NCBI RefSeq assembly: GCF_003368325.1
Contig: NZ_CP031467.1
Location: 1,860,001-1,924,000 of the forward strand
Length of the DNA stretch: 64,000 nucleotides
Origin: Paraburkholderia caffeinilytica
GTDB taxonomy: Bacteria; Pseudomonadota; Gammaproteobacteria; Burkholderiales; Burkholderiaceae
Direction of reading: 5' to 3'
Position 1 is the first letter of the stretch, and each line of letters begins with the position of its first letter. Under the pieces are notes generated by a model. It was not told the DNA's origin. It searched no databases and was given only the letters and a program-made list of their open reading frames with translations. The position numbers and the translations under genes are program-made. Shown here in pieces: positions 9,072 to 16,165 of the stretch.

Positions 9072-10322
9072 ATGAAATCGAGATTACTTTCGGTGCTCGC
9101 TCTTGCAGCACCGTTACTGGGGGCGTGCGGTGGTGGTGGCGGCGGCAACGGAGACGGGCCCGTGACGGAAGTTCGCCTGTGTCCCGCGTCGCTCGACTAC
9201 GGCACGGTGTTCACGGGCGGCGGCGGCGACGGCGAATTGGTCAAGCTGCAGATGGACACGACCAAGATGACCTGGCAGATCAGCTACATCGAATCGCCAA
9301 TTCCGGCGACCACCGGCACCGTCTCACCGACGCGCGCCGGCCAGAGCGCAAGCGGCACGCTGACCCAGGAAACCTTGCTGCCGACGCAGAAGCTCAACCA
9401 ATGCGCCTTCCGTCTGAACGGCGCCAGTCTCGACCCCAATCGGCCGGCGCGTATTTTCGTTGGCGAAGGCGTCGCAGGCGGCACGATCCCGGGTGCGGAA
9501 ATTTCATTCGGCGGGATTTTGGGTGTCGGCGCGGTGCCCGACACCACGTTCCCGTACTACCCGTTCATCGGTTTCTCATCGATTGAAACGAACCTCGCGA
9601 ACGTGGCCGGCACCTACAACCAGCTCGGCTATCACCAGGTTCCGTCGCAGAACTTCGCGCCGGTCGCGGTCGATACGAAGATCACGATCAACGCGGACGG
9701 CACGTGGACCGAATGCGACAACTCCGGCGTCAACGCGGGCAAGTGCCAGCAGCCGGGTACGAACCTGGTGCAGTCGTCGGACGGCAGCGGTGCGTTCGAA
9801 ACCGACAAGTTCCTGGGCCAGGCGAAACCGACGCTCGCCACGACACCCAAGGCTCGCGGCTACATGATCGTCGGCAAGCTGCGCAACCAGGTCGTGCCGA
9901 TCCTGGTGCGAACCGGCGCGGCGAACTCGTCGGTGACGACGCCGGTGAATGGCGAACTCGGCCCGTATGCGGACGACGAATCGGGCATCTCGATTCTGGC
10001 GCCGCAAACCTCGATCGCGGTGAACTCGCAAAACGGTGAGTACATCGGCGTGGATAGCCAGTTCGACTATCGCACCACAGCGCTCGAAGGCACACAGGCC
10101 ACGCTGCTCGATCCGTTCAACGCCTCGCAGGCCTCGCTCGCGACCGCGCTGAATCTGGACTTCACGCAGGCCGTGCCGGGCGTCGTGACGACCACGCAAG
10201 TGGGCGCCTCGACGGGTACCACGCCGACCGGAAAGATGATCTTCACGGGTGGCGTGTTCGGCTACCTCGATCTGACCAACGCGGCCTCGCCGTACTTCAC
10301 GATCGGCGCCTTCGTCCAGTAA
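9072..10322 (+). CDS. DUF2957-type lipoprotein, copy 2
   Basis: Paralogue of the preceding gene, 416 residues. Signal sequence with lipobox LGAC (Cys19) followed by a glycine run and GDGPV. Shared blocks in the same order: VRLCPASLDYGTVFTGGGGDGELVK-like start, SPIPATTGTVSPTRAG, GEGVAGGTIPGAE, YPFIGFSS, AGTYNQLGYHQVPSQ, DDESGISILA, GEYIGVDSQF, closing SPYFTIGAFVQ. Start at 9072 follows GGAGGCGGT; a frame opening at 9021 lacks a ribosome site and a signal peptide. The 118-bp gap from copy 1 and same orientation suggest co-transcription. Function unknown; retention of both copies suggests divergence in partner or ligand. Confidence 0.83.
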   Translation: MKSRLLSVLALAAPLLGACGGGGGGNGDGPVTEVRLCPASLDYGTVFTGGGGDGELVKLQMDTTKMTWQISYIESPIPATTGTVSPTRAGQSASGTLTQETLLPTQKLNQCAFRLNGASLDPNRPARIFVGEGVAGGTIPGAEISFGGILGVGAVPDTTFPYYPFIGFSSIETNLANVAGTYNQLGYHQVPSQNFAPVAVDTKITINADGTWTECDNSGVNAGKCQQPGTNLVQSSDGSGAFETDKFLGQAKPTLATTPKARGYMIVGKLRNQVVPILVRTGAANSSVTTPVNGELGPYADDESGISILAPQTSIAVNSQNGEYIGVDSQFDYRTTALEGTQATLLDPFNASQASLATALNLDFTQAVPGVVTTTQVGASTGTTPTGKMIFTGGVFGYLDLTNAASPYFTIGAFVQ

Positions 10323-10494
10323 TGGACGCAGCACGCGCCGCCGACACGCAACGAGGCGTTCGCGTCCCGGCTGCTGCGCACAACAATCGCGCGGCAGCCG
10401 GCGCCCACCGAGTATCCAGCGCAGCGGCGAGCAGCCAGGCCGCCGTCGCTCGCCGCGCGCGACGAATGCAACGCGCGCCCCTGGGAGGAATAAC

Positions 10495-11319
10495 ATGAAA
10501 AAAATCTATTTCGCGCTACTGACCGCTTGCCTGTCGGTCAGTGCGCACGCACAACACGCGGGCGACAACGTCGCCGTGCTCGGCTGGTTCCACGTCATGC
10601 CACAGGATTCGAGCACGCCGCTGACCACGAACGTCGCCCCGACGCCGATCAATACGCCGCTGCGTCTGCCGAGCTCGTTCACCTCTAGCGGCACAGGGTT
10701 GTCGACCAGTACCGCCAATACCGTCGGCCTCGTATTCAGTCATTACCTCACCGATCACATCGCCGTGTCGACGGTGGCGGGCGTGCCGCCTGTTTTCAAG
10801 CTCTACGGCCACGGCACCGTGAAGCCGCCAGGACCGGCAGGCGCGCTCGGCCAGCAGAATCTGGGCGATCCGCAGGCTAATCCGATCGTGAAGAGCGTGC
10901 GCCAGTGGAGCCCGGCGCTGCTGTTCCAGTACTACTTCAATGCGCCAACGGCCAAGTTCAGGCCGTTCGTGGGTATCGGCGTGTCGTACAACTGGTTCTC
11001 CGACGTTCAGCTGAGCCAGAACTTCGTCACCGCGACGCAGAACAATCTCGGTTCAGTGCTGGCAGCGGGCGCGGGCAAGCCGGGGCAGACGCAGGTGTCG
11101 GCGAAGGCGTCGTCGTCGTGGCAGCCGGTGTTCAACGCGGGGCTCTCGTACAACATCACCAACCATTGGGGTCTCGTGGCATCGGTTACGTACATTCCGC
11201 TGAAGACCACCTCGTCGGTCATCATCAAAGCGGCGGACGGCACGGAATTGAGTGTCTCGAAGGCGGAGCTGAAAGCCGATCCGATCATTTCGTTCCTGGC
11301 CGTTTCATACAAGTTCTGA
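10495..11319 (+). CDS. OmpW-family outer membrane beta-barrel protein
   Basis: 274-residue outer membrane protein. Signal peptide MKKIYFALLTACLSVSAHAQ with cleavage after AHA. OmpW features are GDNVAVLGWFHVMPQDSSTPL after the cleavage site, HYLTDHIAVSTVAGVPPVFKLYG, LFQYYFNAPTAKFRPFVGIGVSYNWF (read as separate blocks) and a terminal aromatic residue (AVSYKF), the usual BAM recognition end. OmpW barrels form an eight-stranded hydrophobic channel. It is longer than E. coli OmpW (about 212), with inserts in the first extracellular loops. Ribosome site GGGAGGAATAAC. Third gene of the lipoprotein cluster. Confidence 0.88.
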   Translation: MKKIYFALLTACLSVSAHAQHAGDNVAVLGWFHVMPQDSSTPLTTNVAPTPINTPLRLPSSFTSSGTGLSTSTANTVGLVFSHYLTDHIAVSTVAGVPPVFKLYGHGTVKPPGPAGALGQQNLGDPQANPIVKSVRQWSPALLFQYYFNAPTAKFRPFVGIGVSYNWFSDVQLSQNFVTATQNNLGSVLAAGAGKPGQTQVSAKASSSWQPVFNAGLSYNITNHWGLVASVTYIPLKTTSSVIIKAADGTELSVSKAELKADPIISFLAVSYKF

Positions 11320-11336
11320 GTTCAGCGCAGACGCGA

Positions 11337-11380
11337 TAAAGCCGGCGGCCTCGTGGAGAGGGCCAGCCGGCTTTGTCTTT
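11337..11380 (+). terminator. Intrinsic terminator after ompW-like gene
   Basis: Stem AAAGCCGGC (11338-11346) pairs with GCCGGCTTT (11366-11374), with an inner GGCC/GGCC pair, followed by a T-rich GTCTTTTC. Confidence 0.85.
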
Positions 11381-11406
11381 TCTGGAGGACGCGGGAAATT
11401 CGGGGC

Positions 11407-11467
11407 AAAAAAAAGCCCGCCTAGTTTGGCGGGCTGAATCCACATCAGAGGAGACATGGAGGAGACA
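11407..11467 (-). ncRNA. Candidate trans-acting small RNA with anti-Shine-Dalgarno motifs
   Basis: On the minus strand a promoter (11474-11502) is followed after about 7 nt by a roughly 60-nt transcript that ends in a perfect 8-bp hairpin, AGCCCGCC-TAGTTT-GGCGGGCT in plus-strand terms (11414-11421 with 11428-11435), and a run of eight U. The 5' part carries two unpaired pyrimidine blocks complementary to ribosome sites, CTCCTCC (11458-11464) and TCTCCTC (11448-11454). No gene follows in this orientation before the convergent ompW-like gene ends, so it is not a leader. Small sRNAs of this type are reported in Burkholderia cenocepacia; identity to a named one is not checked. Confidence 0.68.
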
Positions 11468-11473
11468 AGACCG

Positions 11474-11502
11474 ACTATAGCAAATGCTTTGGTGCGTCGC
11501 AA
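11474..11502 (-). promoter_or_regulatory. Sigma-70-type promoter of the candidate sRNA
   Basis: Minus strand -35 TTGCGA (11497-11502), exact 17-nt spacer, -10 TATAGT (11474-11479). Immediately upstream lie imperfect inverted repeats (AGGGTTGACCCT near 11513-11524 and GTTG...CAAC at 11529-11544) that may be regulatory. Confidence 0.65.
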
Positions 11503-11595
11503 CATACAAATTAGGGTTGACCCTCGTCGTTGTATAAGTGCAACACTTTCGCCAGTACATTGCCGCCCGCGCGGACGGCCACGCCGGTTGTTCGT

Positions 11596-12231
11596 CTAGT
11601 GCCGCACCAGCGCCATCATGGCGCCAAAGCCGACGAACACGCCTCCCGTCAGACGATTGAACATCCTCGCGACGCTGCGGCTCTTTAGCCGGGCGCCGAT
11701 CCGCGTGCCGAAGCCGCCGTACACCAGGTACCAGCTCACCTCGATAACCGCGAATGTCGCGACGAGCACACCGAACTGCGGCAGCTTCGGCTGCGCGGCG
11801 TCGATGAATTGCGGCAGCAGCGCGGCGGCGAACAGAATGGCTTTCGGGTTGCTGCTCGCCACCAGGAAGCCACTGCGAAACAGCGCGAGGCGCGAGCGCG
11901 CGGGCCTGGCGGCGAGTTCGTCGACAGCACCGGCGGTGCTTTCGTCAGCCGGCGCCCGCCATGCCTTGACGCCGAGGTAGACGAGGTAGGCCGCGCCGAT
12001 CATCCGCAGCGCGTTGAACATCGTCGGCCACGCCGCGAGAAAGACGCCCAGGCCCGCCGCCGACACCGCCAGCATCAAAACCAGCGCCGACAGGCAGCCC
12101 GCCATGGTCGCACTGGAACGGCGCAACCCGTGCTGGGCGCCATGGGTCATCACCAGCAGCATGTTCGGACCGGGAATCGCGGAAACGATGAAAACAGTGG
12201 CGGCGAACAGCCACCAGGTGTGCAGACTCAT
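11596..12231 (-). CDS. LysE/RhtB family amino-acid exporter
   Basis: Inner-membrane exporter of 211 residues with about six hydrophobic segments. The N-terminus has FIVSAIPGPNMLLVMTHG, the family GPN motif; SGFLVASSNPKAILFAAALLPQF matches the NPKA(I/T)LFF motif. Such proteins export amino acids or homoserine lactones; the substrate is not readable here. I start at the ATG at 12231 (MSLHTWWLF), which opens the first helix. The frame is open 75 codons further upstream, through a 24-bp tandem repeat giving an Arg/Val/Met-rich 8-residue period, which looks non-coding. No good ribosome site precedes 12231, which leaves some doubt about the start. Confidence 0.85.
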   Translation of the reverse strand: MSLHTWWLFAATVFIVSAIPGPNMLLVMTHGAQHGLRRSSATMAGCLSALVLMLAVSAAGLGVFLAAWPTMFNALRMIGAAYLVYLGVKAWRAPADESTAGAVDELAARPARSRLALFRSGFLVASSNPKAILFAAALLPQFIDAAQPKLPQFGVLVATFAVIEVSWYLVYGGFGTRIGARLKSRSVARMFNRLTGGVFVGFGAMMALVRH

Positions 12232-12305
12232 TGGGATCGAGACAAATAGGGATCGGACGGCTATTATGCCCGCCCAGGCGGATCGTCGGCGACGCCACAT
12301 CGCGC

Positions 12306-12471
12306 GCATTCCGACGTGGACTATGACGTGCATTCCGGCGCGTGCCACGGCGTGCGTTTCGACGCGAACCATGGCGCGCATCCCGGCGCGGACCAACGCG
12401 CGCACCGATGCTGCCCGTGACGGGCATCCCTGCAACGGCCACGGCGTGCAACCCAACGCGGACCATGGCGC
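12306..12471. repeat. Degenerate 24-bp tandem repeat (seven units)
   Basis: Units begin at 12306, 12330, 12354, 12378, 12402, 12424 and 12448, all 24 bp except the fifth (22 bp). The consensus is roughly GCATYCCGGCGCGGAC followed by CATGGCGC. A partial eighth unit begins at 12472. The units have diverged by several bases each. The repeat lies directly upstream of the LysE-type gene. Confidence 0.8.
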
Positions 12472-12577
12472 GCAAGCGCCATAGCGTCACAGCGAAGCGC
12501 GCCGGTTCACTGCCCACGTCCAGTCTTCGCCTCGGATACCGCGACGCGTCCTCAAGAGCGGCGCCCCAAGCACCCGC

Positions 12578-13447
12578 TCAGCGCCCTGCCCGCCGCGCCG
12601 CCACCTGCCCCAGCACCGCGAAGTCCTTCTCGCCGTCGCCATGCGCTACCGCTTCGATCAGGCTGTCACGCACGACACTCGCAACCGGCAGCGGCGTGTT
12701 GACCGCATCTGCGGCCGCCAGCGCGAGGCGCAGGTCCTTCAGTCCAAGACGCGCCTTGAACAGCGCTGGCTCGTAGCGCTGCTCCGCGATCATCTTGCCG
12801 TAGCCCGAATAGACCGGTCCCGGAAACAGGCCGCCCGTGATGACGTCGAGGAAATCCTGCATCGCGAGGCCGTGGCCGGTCACGAGCGTGGCCGCCTCGC
12901 CAAGCGCCTCGACAGCCGCGCCCAACATGAAGTTAGCCGCAAGTTTCATCACGTTCGCCTGCTGCGGCAGCGAGCCGATGCGCCAGGTCTTCTGGCCGAT
13001 GACGTCGAAAATCGGCTGCACGCGGTCGATCGACTCGGCTGGGCCACCCGCCACGATCGTCAGCTTGCCCGCAGCCGCGACGTCAGGCCGCCCCATCACC
13101 GGCGCCGCGACGTAATGGACGCCGCGCGACGCGTGCGCCGTCGCCAATTCCTCGGCCAGCGCCACCGAGATCGTCGCCATGTTCACGTGGATCAGGCCGC
13201 GCGGGGCGTGTTCCAGCAACGACGCGGTGATGACTTCGCGCAGCGCGGTATCGTCGGCGAGCATCGAGAGCACCGCGTCGCCCGCAAACGCTTCAGCCGG
13301 CGTCGCGACGATCCGCGCACCCGCGTCGGCAAGCGGCTGCGCGCGTTCCGGCGAGCGGTTCCACACGCGCACCTGATGCCCAGCTTTCAAAATGTTGGCA
13401 ACCATCGCGGCGCCCATCTCGCCGAGACCGATAAAACCGATGTCCAT
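12578..13447 (-). CDS. NAD(P)-dependent oxidoreductase, 3-hydroxyisobutyrate dehydrogenase family
   Basis: Beta-hydroxyacid dehydrogenase of 289 residues. Rossmann loop IGFIGLGEMGAAMVANIL at residues 3-20; VWNRSPERA suggests NADP preference (Arg after the second strand); the substrate motif is blurred (HYVAAPVMGRPDVAAAG against the usual DAPVSGG); catalytic Lys in NVMKLAANFMLGAAVEALGE. These features are nearer the glyoxylate/succinic-semialdehyde reductase branch (GLYR) than true MmsB, and the replacement of SGG by MGR is typical of divergent members. No valine-degradation genes are nearby. Substrate unknown. It is divergent from the Mut7-C gene, 94 bp away. Confidence 0.86.
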   Translation of the reverse strand: MDIGFIGLGEMGAAMVANILKAGHQVRVWNRSPERAQPLADAGARIVATPAEAFAGDAVLSMLADDTALREVITASLLEHAPRGLIHVNMATISVALAEELATAHASRGVHYVAAPVMGRPDVAAAGKLTIVAGGPAESIDRVQPIFDVIGQKTWRIGSLPQQANVMKLAANFMLGAAVEALGEAATLVTGHGLAMQDFLDVITGGLFPGPVYSGYGKMIAEQRYEPALFKARLGLKDLRLALAAADAVNTPLPVASVVRDSLIEAVAHGDGEKDFAVLGQVAARRAGR

Positions 13448-13541
13448 CTGTCGCTCCGTCTTCTAAGGAACTGGAAGTAAAGCACACCCATGCGACACCT
13501 GCAGGACAGCGCGCAATTAAACACGGTGCGATACTGATGCG

Positions 13542-14297
13542 ATGGTCACCGCGACATTCCGCTTCTATGAGGAGCTTAACGATTTTCTCGCCCGGCCCCT
13601 GCGCCGGCGCGCGTTCAGTTGCGCCTGCGCGCACGGCGCGACCGCGAAACATATGATCGAAGTGCTCGGCGTGCCGCATACTGAGGTTGAACTGATTCTG
13701 GTGAACGGTGAATCGGTCGGTTTCAATCATCCGCTCGCCGACGGCGATCGCGTCGCCGTTTATCCGAAGTTTGAAGCGCTCGACATCCAGCCGCTGTTGC
13801 GCGTGCGCGAACATCCGCTGCGCGTGGTGCGCTTCATCGCCGATGCGCACCTTGGCGGTCTCGCCCCGCTGCTGCGGCTCGCCGGCTTCGATACGCTGTA
13901 CGACAACCACTATCCCGACGCCGATATCGAAGCGCTCGCCGCCGCGCAACAGCGCATCGTACTGACGCGCGATCGGGAGCTATTGAAACGCCGCACCATC
14001 ACGCATGGCTGCTACGTGCGCACACTGCGGCCGCGTGAACAATTGCGCGAAGTGTTTGAACGGCTCGATCTGGCCGGCAGTGCGCAGCCGTTCCGTTTGT
14101 GTCTGATGTGCAATGCGCCGCTACGGCGGATCGCCAAGAATGAAGTCGGCGATCGGGCGCCGGATGGCGTGCTCGAACGGCATGACCAGTTCGTCACCTG
14201 CGACGTGTGCCGGCGCGTGTTCTGGGAAGGCACGCACTGGCAACGCATGCGTGCACTGATGGACAGCGTGGCCGGCGGGCCGGAGCGGCCGATTTGA
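13542..14297 (+). CDS. Ubiquitin-like (ThiS-type) + Mut7-C PIN-like RNase protein
   Basis: 251 residues, two domains. Residues 1-80 are a beta-grasp ThiS/MoaD-like module (VTATFRFYEELNDFL, VELILVNGESVGFNHPLADGDRVAVYP). Residues 90-250 are a Mut7-C RNase domain: RFIADAHLGGLAPLLRLAGFDTLYDN, IVLTRDRELLKRR with acidic residues placed as in PIN nucleases, and a zinc-ribbon made by CLMCNAPL and CDVCRRVFWEGTHW. This ubiquitin-like/Mut7-C fusion is a known bacterial architecture of unproven role, predicted to act on RNA in the cytosol. The beta-grasp part lacks a C-terminal GG because it is fused. Start ATG at 13542 has only a weak GGTG upstream. Stands alone. Confidence 0.88.
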   Translation: MVTATFRFYEELNDFLARPLRRRAFSCACAHGATAKHMIEVLGVPHTEVELILVNGESVGFNHPLADGDRVAVYPKFEALDIQPLLRVREHPLRVVRFIADAHLGGLAPLLRLAGFDTLYDNHYPDADIEALAAAQQRIVLTRDRELLKRRTITHGCYVRTLRPREQLREVFERLDLAGSAQPFRLCLMCNAPLRRIAKNEVGDRAPDGVLERHDQFVTCDVCRRVFWEGTHWQRMRALMDSVAGGPERPI

Positions 14298-14434
14298 ACG
14301 CCGCTCGAGGGCCCGGCCTCCACGAAGCCTGAGCGCCGCCCCAACGCCGTCCGGGTGAGGAATCGGCGCCGCTGGCTCGACGCGCGGCGCGATGCGTACA
14401 ATGCGGGATTACTTATCTGGCAGAGGCCTTCCGT

Positions 14435-14713
14435 ATGGCGATGAAAAAAACCGACCTTGAAAAGAACAAGGCGCTCAAGCTGAACAACGCAATGAAACTG
14501 TCGACCGCCGACCGCTTCGGCAAAGCCGCTGCCGCGGAGCCGAAGCTCGATCGCCGCGAACAGCGCAAGCTCGATCAGGCGCAGGGCCTCGTCGCGTTCG
14601 CCTGCAAGCTGAACGGCGACCTCGTGACCGAACTGAAAGAACGGGCCGCCACGCATCCGGAAGGCATGACCGGCTTGCTGAACGAGGTCATCAAACGCGG
14701 CCTCGCAGGCTAA
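14435..14713 (+). CDS. Small hypothetical protein, Lys-rich N-terminus
   Basis: 92 residues, no signal peptide or membrane segment. The N-terminal half is highly charged (KKTDLEKNKALKLNNAMK); the C-terminal half is mixed helical (VAFACKLNGDLVTELKERA ... GLLNEVIKRGLAG), reminiscent of ribbon-helix-helix or antitoxin-like C-termini but not diagnostic. Coding is supported by the terminator directly downstream, a plausible upstream region and no competing frame. I do not recognise the family. Confidence 0.65.
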   Translation: MAMKKTDLEKNKALKLNNAMKLSTADRFGKAAAAEPKLDRREQRKLDQAQGLVAFACKLNGDLVTELKERAATHPEGMTGLLNEVIKRGLAG

Positions 14714-14740
14714 ACGCCGCTCAAAACCGCCGCCCAATAC

Positions 14741-14773
14741 AAAAAGGCCAGAGTAAAAGCTCTGGCCTTTTTG
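14741..14773 (+). terminator. Bidirectional intrinsic terminator
   Basis: Perfect 13-bp stem AAAAAGGCCAGAG (14741-14753) with CTCTGGCCTTTTT (14760-14772), loop TAAAAG; it separates two convergent small genes. Confidence 0.92.
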
Positions 14774-14867
14774 CTGGCGACATTTAACCGGAACTACGCT
14801 GCACTCGCCGACAGGCGGCGCACACCGGAGAACCGGCAGGGTTCGCCCGACGCAACCAAGCGTGAGC

Positions 14868-15080
14868 TTAGTTTGCCGCGCCCTTGTCGTTCGTGCCGGC
14901 TGCCGAAGCTGCCGCCGAAACCGGAGCACGCTTGCCGTGCGTCTTCAGCTTCTTGATGTGGTGCTTCTTCGGCGCGCTAGCGGCAGCGGCCGGCGCTGCT
15001 GCGTCCGATGCCTGTGCGAAAGCTTGAACGGAGACCAGCGCGATCGAAGCGGCTGCGAGCGAGACGATAACTTTTTTCAT
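14868..15080 (-). CDS. Small secreted Ala/Lys-rich protein
   Basis: 70 residues. Clear signal peptide MKKVIVSLAAASIALVSVQA with cleavage after AFA; the mature part of about 47 residues is low-complexity, with SDAAAPAAAASAPKKHHIKK and an Ala/Ser tail. GGGGAA precedes the ATG at 15080. Such small basic periplasmic proteins are common and mostly uncharacterised in Burkholderiaceae. No function can be assigned. Confidence 0.72.
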   Translation of the reverse strand: MKKVIVSLAAASIALVSVQAFAQASDAAAPAAAASAPKKHHIKKLKTHGKRAPVSAAASAAGTNDKGAAN

Positions 15081-15280
15081 GTGTTGTTCCCCAAACCTGG
15101 ACGACTGAGTCAGTGTGAATGAAATAGCTGCACGGTGAAGCAGACAGGGCTTGAGGCGCCTTACCGCTCCCCGCGGGAGAGTATTACGCAGCGTAGGCGG
15201 TTTGTCATGCCCAAAACTCGATATGTATTTTCCGGGAGACAGCTTGCTTTCGACATGCTTTCACTCGCTAAACACGACGC

Positions 15281-15299
15281 ACCAGGGAAATTACCTGGT
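15281..15299. other. Small inverted repeat at the end of the IclR gene
   Basis: ACCAGG-N7-CCTGGT, immediately beyond the stop codon of the IclR gene. It could be its hairpin terminator, but there is no U tract in that direction. Confidence 0.4.
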
Positions 15300-15306
15300 C
15301 CCGCGT

Positions 15307-16059
15307 TCAGACCAGATTTCGCAGCAAACTGGCGGTTTCCTGGAGAGTCGGCAGCACCCGGTGCAACGCCGCATTCGCCGACTCCTGCCCGATCGGCATG
15401 CTCACGCTGATCGCCGCCACGACCGAGCCATGCCGGTCACGCAAGGGCACCGCGACACCGCGCATACCCAATTCCAGTTGTTGGTCGGTGACGACATACC
15501 CATCGCGGCGGATTTCACCCAGCACTTCGCGCAAACGCGCCGTGGTCGAATAGGTATAGGGCGTGAATACCTTGATCGGATAAGACGCCAGCCACTGTTC
15601 GATGCTTTCCGGCGGCTGGAAAGCCAGCAGGATCAAACCCGCCGACGACAGCGGCGCGCTCGCCCGCGAGCCGAGCACGAAACCGACCGCCATCGCCCGG
15701 TTGACGCCGTTGCGCGCCACGTAGACCACGTCATGTTCGTCGAGAATCGCGACCAGCGCGGTTTCCTGCACCGTCGCGGTGATGCGCTGAAGAAACGGCT
15801 GCACGGTGCGCGGCAAGCGCGCCGAATCCAGATACGACTGACCGAGCCGCAATACGCGCGGCGCGAGCCAGAACAGCTTGCCGTCGGTATCCACGTAGCC
15901 GAGTTCGCGCAGCGTCAGCAGATAGCGGCGCGCCGCCGTGCGCGAGAGCCCGGCACGGGCGGCCACCATGGTCGGCGTCATGCGCGCATGCTCTTCGTCG
16001 AATGCTTCGATGATCGTCAGCGCCTTCGCCGCGCCGGCAATCCAGTCTTTCTCGTCCAT
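15307..16059 (-). CDS. IclR-family transcriptional regulator (PcaR/PcaU-like)
   Basis: 250 residues. N-terminal winged helix: DWIAGAAKALTIIEAFDEEH, MVAARAGLSRTAARRYLLTL, LGYVDTDGKLFWLAPRVLRLG. The C-terminal effector domain runs from about residue 80, with ASAPLSSAGLILLAF and GVAVPLRDRHGSVVAAISVSMP. The TAARRYLLTL helix and LAPRVL pattern match the PcaR/PcaU group that controls protocatechuate or beta-ketoadipate genes, but no pca genes are in the window. The start at 16059 (MDEKDW) is the family start; the frame is open 57 codons further upstream over unrelated residues. 106 bp downstream of the extended SDR gene in the same orientation. Confidence 0.85.
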   Translation of the reverse strand: MDEKDWIAGAAKALTIIEAFDEEHARMTPTMVAARAGLSRTAARRYLLTLRELGYVDTDGKLFWLAPRVLRLGQSYLDSARLPRTVQPFLQRITATVQETALVAILDEHDVVYVARNGVNRAMAVGFVLGSRASAPLSSAGLILLAFQPPESIEQWLASYPIKVFTPYTYSTTARLREVLGEIRRDGYVVTDQQLELGMRGVAVPLRDRHGSVVAAISVSMPIGQESANAALHRVLPTLQETASLLRNLV

Positions 16060-16165
16060 TGCGTCTGCCTGAAGGTCGGCTTGCCCGGTGGTCGGTGGCG
16101 TTTCGAGCCGTCTAGCCGTTGCGCGATTATCGCGCGAACCGCTTGCCGTGCAACCGGCTAAAGGC

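Noticed and set aside
12014..12484. 156-codon plus-strand frame over the LysE gene and its upstream repeat
   Set aside because: It is antisense to a recognised exporter and its repeat translation is only a by-product of the 24-bp units.
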